The notes under the pieces were generated by a model that was not told the DNA's origin, did no database searches, and saw only the letters and a list, made by a program, of their open reading frames with translations. Both the position numbers and the translations under genes were made by a program. Positions 1 through 11,156 of a DNA stretch of 64,000 nucleotides are shown here, in pieces. Position 1 is the first letter of the stretch; each line of letters opens with the position of its first letter. This DNA is from Trametopsis cervina (lineage: Eukaryota; Basidiomycota; Agaricomycetes; Polyporales; Irpicaceae). The stretch is from contig MU278360.1 in assembly GCA_022385755.1 (NCBI GenBank), positions 651,692-715,691 of the forward strand. Reading direction: 5' to 3'.

Positions 1-2393
1 AGAGAGTCATGGATGCCTCTGATGATCCCTTCATGCGAGATCTGAACGTCCTCTTTAAGAGCACTAAGCAGTAGCGGTCCCACTTGGTTGAACAGAACTG
101 TGGGGTTCAGCTGGCCGGGTGAGATGCGCCACTGGGCTTCTTCCCAGCGCGCTCGCATCTCGTCCAGTTTTTCCGCGTTGTCGCGGAGCTTCTGTTCACG
201 CGCCAGGTTGTTTTTGTGTAGCTGCAATGTTGAACGTCAAGCCCAATGAGCGCATGTGCGTTTCAGCTTGTCTGCGAGCTCACCTGAGTCAGACGCTCCC
301 GCAGCTCTGCATTGCTAGTCCGCATTTCCTCGAGTGCTGGTTCTTGTCGGCGTTGCTCTTGTTGCAGGTCCTCAACTCTACCTCGCACATCGTCCAGTGG
401 CTTCTTCAAGGCTCTCAGCTGTGCGGCTTGTGCTTCATACATCTCGTTATCTTGGGAGCTTGGATGCACGAAGGAAGGGGCCATATTCCATCTGTCATCC
501 AGATGATCCTCAAGCATCTGCCTACTGTCGTCGTACAGCTGCTTTTGGTATCGCTCGAGGTCCTCGACCCGTTCTTCTATGGTCACAAGCCTGTGCAGGA
601 TTGCTGACAGAGCGACAGAGCCCTGTGCCGTAGGGACGCCGGGAGAAAGATCTGATGAGCTGCGCTCAGCCATACGGGTATCCGCAGGCTTGGAAAGGAT
701 CCGGCTTGCTGACTCGCACCATTCCTTCACCTGATCAATAGAACTGTGAACAGAATGGATAGGGTCATCCAGTTCTGCCAGGCGCAGGGCGAGCGGCGTA
801 CAGCTATCAGCGATAACTTTCACCTTGCTGACGGCATGGTCTTTGCGCGTCCGTGCATGGCTCAATGCTACCGCGCGCTCCTTGTGGCTGGCCTGCAACC
901 TTTCGAGTGTAGCGGGAGCGCTCTTCGTGTACGGCTTACTGCGGTGCAAAGCCTTGAAACGTGCATACGCTGTTTCGGCCTCATCGAACTCGACGCAGTA
1001 TAGGACCGCCTTCGCGAGTGCTCTATGTCAGTAAAGTAAGCATATGCGTCTGCATCTGCCTCAGACAGGAAGTGAAAGCGTACTCGATAAGGTCCTGATG
1101 GTCGAAAGTTCGCTTTCCTGCTACAGAAGCCGACTTGGTTGACGAGCTGGACCTTGATCGCGCTGACTGACCACTGCGCTGGAGATTTCTTGAAGAGCCC
1201 GCAACTACATGGGTGTCCAAATCCGATAGAGACATTGGCGATGCGCCCCGTTTCGTGTTAACATCACGTTCGCTCAAGGGTTGTGGGGGCGAGAGAGGGC
1301 GAGTGAGGAACACCTCTGCGGTTCTATGGAGGGATGTAGACTGATGAACCTCCTCTGGCATGAGGGAGCTATCGTCAGTTTGATCCATTTCGTCCATCTG
1401 GGCAAGGTCGGCATCATTTGATGTATGTGTAGCGGTCCATGGATCGCTCTCTGTGGGATGGGTCTTGGCGGGTGCTTCCCAAGTCGACAGCATAGGATCG
1501 TCTCTGTCTGGCCCAGGCGACCCTTCCCAATGCGGCGTCGCTGGTTGGTCCTGTCGCGCTGGTGTCGACTCCTGCCAGCCTGAAGCAGTCGTCGAGTCGT
1601 GTCGAGCTGCAGTGGAGTCACCCCATGAAGAGTTTTCAGTATCGCCCTTCGACCCGATCCAGGCGTCGTTTCCCCAAGATGTCTCTCCCCATCCAGTGCT
1701 AGGCGTGTCTTTCTTCTCGTTGTTCGCGCTCTCCTTGCGTTTTACACTACCAGTCTCTCCAGCGGCCCGCGCGTAACTCTTATCGTTGCCGACGCTCTCT
1801 TTGTGTTTCCCTTTGCCACTATATGTGCCTGAAGGCTGCGTGCCCCATGCGTCGGCGGGCGCTGTGCCCGATGAAGAGTCCCCCCAGTCACTACTCGTAT
1901 TGGTCGGTGCTGCGATCCATGCTGCATTTCCCCATTTACTACTCGTAGTCTTCGGGGCTTCTCCCCATGTCGTGCTACCGCTCACATTTCCTCTTGCAGA
2001 AGACGACGAAGATGCTTGCCAGGATGTCGAGTCCGTCCACGAACTTCCCGATGCACCCCAGGACGAACCAGAGGTGGTGTCTCCCAAGCTAGGCTGAGAG
2101 TCCTGGTAGGTTGTAGACGTCCCAAAGCCCGAGTCTGGCCTGCCTCGCTTACGCGGTCCAGTAGGAGGGCCCATGCCTGACGAGAAGGCATCTGGCTGCA
2201 TCGCCCTTGATAAAGGCGCGTTCATCCACCCTGGCTCGCTTGGGTGGATGAAGCCACAGGTCCCGATCCGCCTACATCCTCCATTAATGGGCGCGCCGTG
2301 CTCGTCGTAGTACTGTGTTACCCATGCAAGACGTTATATAGACTCGGATAGACATGCACGATAATCACTCACCCGACATCGTGCGCGCGGCAT
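1..2393 (-). CDS. CCCH zinc-finger protein with Ser/Trp/Gly-rich middle and coiled-coil C-terminus (partial)
   Basis: The role is unknown; a single CCCH finger usually suggests RNA binding. The start at 2393 is inferred: a 7-codon exon (2373-2393, MPRARCR) is the only upstream reading that joins in phase, across a 60-nt intron, to the next exon from 2312. Together they give C-x13-C-x5-C-x3-H (CRYYDEHG...GGC..IGTC.FIHP). A long low-complexity region follows with many SSWG/TSWG repeats, then Ser-rich and acidic stretches. An intron near 1027-1092 leads into a coiled coil (FDEAETAYARFKALHR onward, Glu/Arg/Gln rich). An intron near 216-295 leads to a last visible exon ending in KEDVQISHEG, open to the left edge. 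The C-terminus is missing. The WG/GW repeats recall Argonaute hooks, but that is only a resemblance. Confidence 0.7.
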
Positions 2394-3222
2394 TGCTCAG
2401 TATGTCCGTGCAAGTGACTTCGCTCTTCAGCCTCTCTTTCAGCCCACCGCGATCTTCGATGGCGTGCGAGCTATGTGCAGTGGACAGGGACAAAAGTCAG
2501 TGTTGGGTGGGCGTGGGTGTAAGTGCTTGAATTCTCACCTTCTCTTAGCCGACGGTGTTATAGTCAACGACGCAATCCGAGCCACACGCCTACGGCGAAC
2601 TCAACAAATCTCGATGTCTCGATCGCGAAACTGCGCCCAGCCGTAGGCTTGTAGCTGGTTTTGTCGGGTATGAATTGTATGTGGCCTTGATGGAGGACAA
2701 CAGTGTATATTTTGAGTTCCGCAGAGAAGGTGTGTGCACGTATCTGAGCGCATCTTCAAAGTCGAAGAGCCTTTGCTAGGGGACGTGGCCCCTGATTTCG
2801 GGCTGCAATGTTACGGCATGCAATCCTGTAGGATCACACGAACTCCGGCACGTGCAGTTCAAAAAGAACTTTCTTATAAGAGACGCTGTACATTGCCCAA
2901 GTCAAGTATCCTAGAAATACTCTACACTACCTCGTATATCAGACAGTGCTACTAGATAAAGCAAGAGGAGACCGTAAGAAATCGTGCTGAGGACCTCTAT
3001 CCTTCAGTGTTCGTATCGCAGTTTAGAAAATACAGAAAATAAGCAGGTGTCGCATGGTAAAGCAGGGCGGAAAGAGGTCAAGAATGAGCACGAGTGTCAA
3101 GGAAGCAAGAGGGCAATACAGCCTGTCCGAAGGATCGAAAGTAAGGATCGAGAGAAGGGGGAAGAGGAATCGCAAATGGTCATGAAAACTCGTCACACTA
3201 AAAAAACCGATACGCCAGCGCA
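2394..3222. other. Intergenic region, no supported gene
   Basis: About 830 bp between the inferred start of the CCCH gene and the end of the next reverse-strand reading frame. Short open stretches on both strands have no splice support and no recognisable motif. An AG-rich stretch at about 3050-3190 is probably 3' untranslated sequence of the gene at 3223. Confidence 0.4.
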
Positions 3223-3639
3223 TCACCAGCCAAACCAATTGTTAGGGCTCCTGCGAGCAGAAGGACGCCTCGCACGAGTGTGCTCCTCTTCAATCTCCTC
3301 CATGACGGGCGAAGCGGCCTCATGAATGATAACCTCCTCTAAGACCCTTTCCACTGACGTAGTGCGGGGAATATGAGGAGTGGTGGCCTTTTTGAAGGAT
3401 TCGGGGGCAGGCGAAGCGACGATGCGAGTGTTGGCTGGGGCGGGAACGGTGACAGTCCTGGTGGGAAGTGTTTCAGTGTGATGCTCAGTGTGAGTGACAG
3501 TCATGACTGAAGTTGCGAGTTCTATGGTGGTTTCGGTGACGACAAGAGGAGGAGGAAGAGCTTGATATTGAGGAACCTGCTGAACATGTTCAACGACCTG
3601 CGAAAAGAAATCAAACGACGATTTAGCACGACAGCTCAA
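3223..3639 (-). CDS. Hypothetical Thr/Val/Pro-rich protein (5' end unresolved)
   Basis: An open frame that ends in SPNNWFGW and a stop at 3223-3225. It is Thr/Val/Pro rich (TETTIELATSVMTVTHTEHH) with a basic tail. I do not recognise it. A good acceptor (polypyrimidine then TTTTCGCAG) lies near 3604, so the true exon probably begins there and the first coding exon must lie further up. At 3640-3935 I found no convincing ATG exon. One alternative is alternative splicing from the upstream gene: a weak donor (AAG/GTACCC) near 3975 would join this exon in phase after PKRKAK. It could be an independent gene or an alternative 3' exon of the gene ending at 3936. Confidence 0.35.
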   Translation of the reverse strand: MSCRAKSSFDFFSQVVEHVQQVPQYQALPPPLVVTETTIELATSVMTVTHTEHHTETLPTRTVTVPAPANTRIVASPAPESFKKATTPHIPRTTSVERVLEEVIIHEAASPVMEEIEEEHTRARRPSARRSPNNWFGW

Positions 3640-3935
3640 ACGTAAGAGGGAGCAAGAGAAATGACCAGGCTGCTGTCACGGCCGCGATGTGACTGCGGTG
3701 ACGATCGAATCACGTGGGCGCGTTGGGACACGAACGCGTCGAACGCGTGTGCTTACGCGACTGTTAAGTTGAAACAGCAGACTGGTCATTTCATCTTAGA
3801 AGGACAAGGGGGACAAAATTCAAGAAAACCGTATCCCCCAAGCCCGGCGACGAAGGGAGGGGGAGGGGACGTAGGAAACTGAACTGTACATATGAGACAG
3901 AAATGGATAGTTGTCGGATAGCGTCCCCCTTCGTC

Positions 3936-4715
3936 TCAGAGCTCGGAGCGGCGCTGGGGAGGCGGGGGTACCTTGGCTTTCCGTTTTGGCACGGCAGGTG
4001 CGGGTTCGTAAACATACTCTTCCTCCACAACAGGGTCTTCATTGTTGATGATGCTGGAGAAACAGTTAGAGACTGCCCGCTCGGTTTAGTAGAAAACGTC
4101 CACTTACACAAGTTGTTCCATAATCCAGTTCTCACGGCGAGTGGCATCATGTTCACGGCGGTTGACTGCTTCTTCGCGCCGACTGATTTCTCTTTCTCGC
4201 TCGGCAATCTTGAGCTCGCGATCGAGGATGTCCTCGGCGCGAATACGAGCTTGATCCCACCACCCTGGTGGTGTAAGAGATTCTTCCTTCACAACCTCCT
4301 TGATGACGGTATGTATCGGTGCCGGCTCTGTGACCTTCTCTACCACTGTAGGGCAGACGGGGCAGGCGGTAGGAGTAGGCTGCAGGACACCACCTGGTGC
4401 GCCAGCGAGAATTTCGGCCTCACGGCGCGCGACTTCGGCCTCACGCTGAGCGACATTGCTCTCACGAGAAATCAAGGCATGAGATCGCTTAGGAGAGAAC
4501 ATTCCCCAAAGACCTTGCGGGTTGCCTTCGCTGGTTGTGGCTGCGGCGGCGGTAGTACTCTGCGTGGCCGGCAGGGAGAGCATGACGGCGAGGACGGCGA
4601 GAACAAGGGAGAGTACGAGGAGGAGAGTGGTGGACGAGATAGTTCGGTGATGGTGGTGACGCGAGGAGCGGTCGCTACGCTCGCGTTCTCTGTGTGAGCT
4701 TGAAGGCTGGGCCAT
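3936..4715 (-). CDS. Single-pass membrane protein with coiled coil, function unknown
   Basis: Two exons. Exon 1 begins MAQPSSSHRERERSDRSS, followed by a His-rich patch, then one strong hydrophobic segment (about residues 29-50, LLLVLSLVLAVLAVMLSL). The rest is a charged heptad-like region (QREAEVARREAE, then REREISRREEAVNRRE) predicted to be coiled coil. A short intron after RRENWIMEQL leads to a final exon reading INNEDPVVEEEYVYEP and ending KVPPPPQRRSEL. The topology suggests a short cytosolic N-terminus with the coiled coil across the membrane, or the reverse. I do not recognise a family. It shares the 730-bp upstream region with the divergent Nur1-like gene. Confidence 0.65.
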
Positions 4716-5446
4716 CCTGACGCTGACAGAGTTGGAGGGCGACAGGGAAGAAGTGCGAGCCTTGATATGAGACGTTATGGTGAAAATGTGGTGTGGGTAA
4801 TGGGAGAAATTGGGTGTATCGCGTTATGGGGGCGTTAGATGGAGCAGGTCGTTAAGTATTTGTACGTGACGAGAAAAGACGGGGACAATGAACACTCGGC
4901 GAACGAGATGGTTCGGGTTGAGTTGGAAAGTCCAACCACCCTCGAAGTTCAACTATTCAACTTTGTATCTATTTGCACACCTTGACCCCAACCCAACACG
5001 TGTTTTATTGTCCGTAGATAGGCTTGCTTTTATCGGGGCTTAAATACTGTGATTGTGCTGTCACACACATGTAACGTGTCCTGCACGTGCCGTAGGGAAC
5101 ACAGCCATTGTTCAAAAAAGGGGAGCAATTTGAGCAAAGTGTTCGGTGCAATCCGCTCGAGCGGAGACGCGTGCAAGAGATGCATTTATCCCAAGAGGAC
5201 TGCGATGTGATTAGCAGATGCTTGCCAGAATGTGGACTGTGCTTCGTGACGAACCAGATGTCACGGGGGAAAATACGGAAGTTAACGTTACCTTTATGCC
5301 AATTTGTGGCATCTATCAAGACGCGTGCAATCTTAGATCGTCTGCCACAAGCGTGTGGCACGACCTCGACCGTGCTTTGCAGTGTCCCACCAATCCGTTT
5401 TACCTCAGTGTAAGTAGAAGCCGACATCTCTACCTTGTCAACGACG
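4716..5446. promoter_or_regulatory. Divergent intergenic region between the membrane protein and Nur1-like genes
   Basis: About 730 bp with both neighbours transcribed outward. Both strands contain open frames of about 100-140 codons at 5005-5427, but these have no family resemblance or splice logic, so I treat them as chance. Promoters for both genes are expected here; no single motif stands out. Confidence 0.4.
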
Positions 5447-6773
5447 ATGTCTGCCTTACGGAGGTTTGCTCAGGAAAATCACGCGAGCACAGCGACATCC
5501 CCCGCTTCCCCCGCCCCCTCAACACCTGTAAGAGGACAGGCAGGTCCTTCAACGCCGCGCACAAGACTGGTGTACCCTCACTCACCGCTAACAAGTCCAT
5601 CGCTGTCCGCATCCACTCCTTTTGACTGGGAAGCTGCACGGGCGCGTAGACCACCGCCGTATGCCACACCGCTTGCCAAACGCACGCGTACTCCTGCGAA
5701 GAAAGAACGGGTCATTAGAAAGAAGAGCTTAATCGAGAAGTGGGTGGTTCAATCCTGTCATGAAACTGACTAATGCCCTGCAGAGTAACATCGATACCTT
5801 CTGAGATTGCTTTCTCGTTCTCCCAATTTCCTAATAACCTGCCCCTTCCACCGCCACAGAAGCTGGCATGGATACTCGGGGGTACTATGCATATCAGCCA
5901 CTTCGCAATCCGGGTCTCCCAGATGACAAAGGTACCGGAGTCAGAGCTTCCCTGGGAGGATATGTTTCGAGACGAGGAATCGTCATGGTTTGATTGGGTT
6001 AGTTTCGTCCGCTGTCCTTTTGTGTCGTCCCTAATATCTTTGGCGGATAGACGGTACCCATGTCTTTGCTTATAATAGCGACAGCAGTCGTCAATGCTTT
6101 CTATCTATTCACGCGAACCCGTCTGTATCAGCTCACGCTGGCCACGGATCCAGTGTCATCCCCACATGCCAAATTCGTCGCTCGGGAACAGACGCCTCAC
6201 AAAGAAACTATCCCACTCTCGCGCGGCGCCCTCTCACTGCGGATTATGGCACATCTGTGGCACGCGTTCCTGGTCTCCCTCCGTTTCCTTCTGAATATGA
6301 CCCCACCAAAGGACAAGCAGATTGTGAGAAATGGCAATACCGATCGCGTACAGCAGCTACAGGTCTGGACACCCGGAGAGCTCGAGATGGCGCTTTTCTC
6401 CATTTATTCGCCTGTGCATGCACTCCTATGGATGGCATTCACTAGCTCGAATTGGATTATAATGACGATTGTTATGGGAGTCGTCAGCATGCAGGTAGGC
6501 TCTTATGTAGTGTTCTAAGCTTGCCTATACGGTCTCAAACTACTTTTCTAGATACGTGCGCTGATCAAGTCTTTCAAGGCACTGGAGAAAGATCGTGCTA
6601 TTATTTCCGCGGAAGTTATGCACGAGTACGACGAAAAGGTACAAACATCTTTCTTTTGCAAGACGTAAACCGACTTATAATATCTTCAGTTTGTTATCCC
6701 TCGTGTGAATCCCATCCGGAAAGATGCTGCCACTATGACACACCAAGCAGAGATGGTGAATATGTGGGATTGA
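5447..6773 (+). CDS. NUR1: Nur1/Mug154-like nuclear rim (inner nuclear membrane) protein
   Basis: Five exons resolved: 5447-5739, 5784-5997, 6051-6494, 6552-6638 and 6690-6773, all in phase. The N-terminus is Ser/Pro/Thr-rich and basic with RKKSLIEK. Two hydrophobic segments follow (SLLIIATAVVNAFYLF and SSNWIIMTIVMGVVSM). The C-terminus has an EYDEKFVIPRVNPIRKDAATMTH block typical of the Nur1/Mug154 family. In yeast Nur1 acts with Heh1/Src1 in tethering and silencing rDNA and telomeric chromatin at the nuclear periphery. Here the family call rests on the membrane layout and the C-terminal block, remembered rather than searched. The start at 5447 is the first ATG in frame; an upstream TTG extends the frame but is not a likely start. 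It converges with FBP1, leaving 194 bp. Confidence 0.65.
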
Positions 6774-6967
6774 GAACCTATCCACTTGCAAACAAAACAG
6801 CAGAGTTCAAACATGGTGGTCAAGTATATACTCAGTACGGCTAGCTCACGCATACATCACGTTCCTAATAGACAACACGCACAATCTAATGTAATTTCGT
6901 TTAGTTGATACATTGTGATATCAGTACATCGTTGTTTGACTGTCAATAAAGGATACATCCATGGGCC

Positions 6968-8333
6968 CTACGCAGTCCCGTTCTGCCCCTCCTTTTCAGC
7001 CTCCTCGTAGAATTTGATCAGATCGTTGACGTCGTCCTTGCTACCAAGGAATATGGGGCAACGCTCGTGTATGCTGGTTGGGACGACGTCTAGGACACGT
7101 TGTTTCCCTGTCGTGGCAATTCCTCCAGCCTGGTGTGCTGTACATTAGGGCTAATGGACTTTGCACGACTGACATCACGTACCTGTTCTGTTAGGAAAGC
7201 CATAGGGAAGGCCTCATACAACAACCGCAGCTTCCCTTTCTTGCTCTTCTTGTCATCAGGATATCCGAAAATACCACCGTATAGGAGTGTTCGATGAACG
7301 TCGGCAACCATGGAACCGATATAGCGTGCGCTGTAAGGCTTGCCGTTCGCAGGGTACTTGATGCTGTTCAGATAATTCACGACGGGCGGGTAGTAATACA
7401 TCGAGTTTCCTTCGTTGATAGAGTATATCTTTCCACGTGAGGGAATAGTGATCTATAGGGAAATAATGATAAGTGAGACGGTCCCATGCGTTGGAGAAAA
7501 GTAAACTCACATTAGGATGCGTCAAGATAAACTCGCCGAGAGCAGCATCGAGGGTATAGCCGTTCACACCGTTTCCGGTCGAGAGCACAAGGTTAGCAGA
7601 GGATCCATACCTGTAGACTATCTTGTGAGTGAAGTTCTGTGACAATGTGCACAGGGGCATACATTGTGTAACCAGCTGCCACCATCTCACTACCGGGTCT
7701 CAGCACATCCGATATCGTTCCTTTCGATTCAGGAGCCTGTTCTCACAACCGTTAGTCCACGCTCATATCTTCTGAATGTGTATATCACTGACAATTTGGT
7801 AGATACCAAAGATGGTGCCAATGTTCACACCGGCGTCGATATTGCTGCTACCGTCCAGCGGGTCAAACACCACACAGTACTTGCCCTTGAACTTGTCCTC
7901 AATAATGATCGCATCCTCAAGTTCCTCCGAGACAAGGACAGCCGTCTTTCCGGACGCCCGTAGCGAGTTTACCATGATGTCGTTTGAGAGCACATCTAAC
8001 TTCTTCTGTTCCTCCCCTTGGATATTGGTGTCGCCGGCAAGGCCAACCCTAAGACATTTTCAGCTCACCCTCGTTAGAAGCTGGCAACTAGAGATAGACT
8101 AACAAGTTGATCAAACGCGCTTTACGGACGTTGGTGGCGATGAATTTGGAAGTCATTTGAATGGCAGTCAGGAGCAATGTCAGATCTCCCGTAGCTGTGG
8201 CACCAATACGAAACTGGTCCATCAAGACATGACTAGCAAGGGTAATCAGCTATCACGACCTCAGCACAGAAATACAGTGTACGCACCGTGTCAATGTAAT
8301 GATATCAGTGCTAGGAAGTTCCTCGGAGGCCAT
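6968..8333 (-). CDS. FBP1: Fructose-1,6-bisphosphatase
   Basis: Hydrolyses fructose 1,6-bisphosphate to fructose 6-phosphate, the committed step of gluconeogenesis, in the cytosol. Seven exons; the first three are 8287-8333, 8104-8232 and 7793-8048. The start is [10 protein letters not shown]. Visible signatures are SEELEDAI, the metal/phosphate loop [17 protein letters not shown], and the active-site block [14 protein letters not shown]. The last exon ends EKEGQNGTA. No frameshift or missing catalytic residue was seen; the size of roughly 340-350 residues fits the family. The intron inside GYTMYGSSANL was placed by keeping the conserved Met-Tyr-Gly run intact. In fungi such genes are normally glucose repressed; nothing in the sequence was used to test this. 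Confidence 0.97.
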
Positions 8334-8782
8334 GTCGAATAGATGATCTGATTGAGGGTATAAACAAGAGTGTTAGGGTACGGAGGGAAGTGGGGAGAGA
8401 TTGCTCACTGGGTAGGGCTCCTGTTTAGTATTTAAGGTCACAGCTAACGTAGCCAAGCTCCGGCCTTACACGGTTTGGGAGGGAGCGGAGGGGCGAGAGT
8501 TTCCGTAGGTGCTTAGACATGAGTAAACGGAGTAGCGCTCGGCCTAATCTACATGTCCTCCTATCACATGTAGCGGCCCGCCGGACCGGGTGCCTTAGCC
8601 ACCCATGTCCAAAGTTTAGCAATATAAAGCAAATTGAATTTGATGAATGAGCTTGAGACGTGTAGTTTCAGCAGTTACAGAGGATGCAAAGCGAGGTAAG
8701 GATAGCTACGACGATGTTAAATAAGATAAAGATACAACCATATTGCAGAGGCGATGACGATGACAGTCGTGTAGTGTGAAAA
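8334..8782. other. Intergenic region, FBP1 promoter and 3' end of the C2H2 gene
   Basis: About 450 bp. It should hold the FBP1 promoter on the reverse strand and the 3' untranslated region of the C2H2 gene. A GC-rich stretch lies at 8460-8600. No gene was seen. Confidence 0.4.
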
Positions 8783-10715
8783 TTATGGGCGTTTACGTTT
8801 CAGTCCGGCTATACCTACTGGTTCCTTGTCCCTCCGAGTTCGCAACGGAATGTGGAACTCGTCATCCTCATCTTCTGGTTGCAAAGGTAGTGGCACCACA
8901 GTCTCCTGGACGTGACCCGCGGCACGTGAGGGCAACTCATCTCCTCTGATCCCACTAGTATTTGGAATGATACCTTCCGGATAATCAAATTCAGATCCCG
9001 TACCATCGTCGGCGTCCTCCTCGTCTTCGTCATAGATACGAGCTTGAGCATGAGCGAGGGCTGCAGCGAGCTCTGCGCTGATGGAAGCAACATGCTCAAG
9101 AGGGCGAGATGGGCCCGCTGTGGCGCCGGACAGATCCAGGGGTGGCCGAGAGGCTGACAGCAACGCCATCACGCTTTCCGGTATGTCCATTACTGATCCT
9201 TCATCGGAGTTCAGCTTGGGTCTCTTCGCCTTGAAACTGTACTTACTGCGACACGGCTTCAGCTACTGGAAGGCATATGCGACCAGGATTATCACTCACA
9301 TATTAGGATCCGGTTCCCACGTAGGATCATGTGTTTTCATGTGAGCAGTCAAAGTCGTGCGCCTGGTAAAGGTCTTGTCGCACACAGGGTCTTCGCACTT
9401 GTATGGCCGTTTCCCAGTATGGGTACGACGATGTCTCGCGAGACTACTTGAATCGCCGAACGTCCTTCCGCAGCCTGGATACTCACAATTATGGGGCTTC
9501 TCACCGGAATGTACCCGTTGGTGAACCTGTAAAGCTGAACGCTACGATCAAGAAAGACATCAAATCAGAGAAATATCGGATGAGGTGAACTGGAAACTTC
9601 ACCTGAATAAACGTCTTCCTGCAGGTTGGCTCCAGGCAGGTGAACGGACGCTCCCCCGTATGAATTCTCATATGACGAGCAACATCGCTCTTGCGAGTGA
9701 AGGTTTTGGAGCATTGCTCACATACATGTTGAGCCGATCCTTCAGGTGCACGCCCCTTCCCTTTTTTCTGGGCATTGCTGTCGGTGTCACTTGATGTTCC
9801 TCCACCAGAAGACGGCGGCGCCACTGATTGATGTTGCGCATTTTCACTCGCAAGCTGATTGAAGGCTGGTAGCCCTTCATCCGATTGAAGATCGGGAGGA
9901 GCATTCACAAGACTTGGTTCAATTGAAGAGCCTCGCCCGTCCACATCTTCCTCCTCTGTCAGTTTGTCGAAATCGGGAAATTCATGAAGAATATCATCGA
10001 GGTCTGGTACTTCGTCTTCCGCAGATAGCACCGGGCCAGCCAGTCCTGTTTGTGACTGAGCCGCAGTCGTCGAGGTGGCGTCTTTTCGTGTAGCGTCTTT
10101 GTTGCTGTCCAATCCTTCCGGGAAGAGATAATCGGGGCTTTGAGAACTGGTGCTATTTCTACGGAGATTACTAGCAAGGGGATGCAACTGGGCAGTCGCA
10201 TCAGCATTGAGGAAATGGAACGCAGGGGCGGCGCGTGTGCTTCGCTTCTCCCTTTCCTCCTCGCGCCGCCGCCTCGCTAGCTCGGGGTGTTGGGCGGCTA
10301 ATGCTTCCGCAGCGCGTTCTTCTTCTTCGGCTTGCACGCGTGCAGCTTGCAGGAAAGCCTCGAGTCCGAAGGAAAGAACGGATTCTGGAGAAGTGGGAGA
10401 GCTCTCTATGTGTGCATGGTGAAGTCCTCTTGCTGGCTCTGGTCGTCTCCGGGTCGACTCGTTCAGGAATGGTTCAGAAGACTCCAGGGGATCTTGCTGC
10501 AGCAAGTTAGCAAAGTCTTGCTCGAAACTGTGAAAAGTCACGTCTGAAGAGTGGGGATAGTTGACTTCATCTGGTGAGGAGGGAATGGGGTCGTGCACGT
10601 CCCTTTCGGAAGGAGGGTCGTCGGAACCGAGCCCATCGTCTTGAGTTGAGATAGTCTCGTCATGTACGACGTCTGATAAGTCCAGTACGGGTCCGAAGGG
10701 TTGGTCTTCGGTCAT
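8783..10715 (-). CDS. C2H2 zinc-finger transcription factor with four fingers
   Basis: Probable sequence-specific DNA-binding regulator in the nucleus. Three exons: 9603-10715, one ending near 9291, and the last to 8783. The N-terminal third is acidic and Ser/Pro rich, as in activation regions, with an EEEERAAEALAAQ...RRREEEREKR coiled segment. Four consecutive C2H2 fingers follow: HVCEQCSKTFTRKSDVARH, a second ending RSALQVHQRVH, a third with CEYPGCGRTFGDSSSLARH, and a fourth with CEDPVCDKTFTRRTTLTAH. The linkers TGERPF, SGEKPH and TGKRPY are canonical. Intron 9542-9602 interrupts finger two just after FIQ. The C-terminus is acidic and ends GLKRKRP, a possible nuclear localisation signal. 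The target genes are unknown. Confidence 0.88.
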
Positions 10716-11156
10716 AACGCACGATGTCGAAAGCAGGCAGTAGTCATGCAGAGCCTACTAACAGATGTCGCGTAGAGGAAGGTGACGCAGACTCGACAAG
10801 CTGAGGTCGAACATGTGCGGCCGTGAGCGCGGTTGTCTTTAGATTAGTAGATGCTGAATATACCAACTCAGAGACGCACCAAAATCACAGACAGCTAAAT
10901 GACTCACCTAGGGAGGTGCAGGCCCACCGCGCCTCTGGTTTCGCGGGACAACAGCGAGCTCTGTGGAAATCGTGCGAGATGCTGCAGCAGTGGCCACAAT
11001 TTCACGTCGCAGTCGAGTCGCGCGCGGTAAATTATTGCGCACGTGGAAATATAGGCCTGCCCGAAAAGGCAAGAGCAAGGTACCCGCCGCCGGCTGCTGT
11101 GCTCGCAGTCACTCTCTTTCAGTGTTCACCTTCATCCCTCGTCTCGTCGTTCTACA
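10716..11156. promoter_or_regulatory. Shared divergent promoter region (C2H2 gene / Pmp3-like gene)
   Basis: 441 bp between two divergently transcribed start codons. GC-rich blocks occur near 10920-11100. No gene and no clear TATA box were recognised. Confidence 0.45.

Noticed and set aside
5005..5427. Open frames on both strands upstream of the Nur1-like gene
   Set aside because: No family resemblance; the plus-strand one runs into the known start without a splice path.
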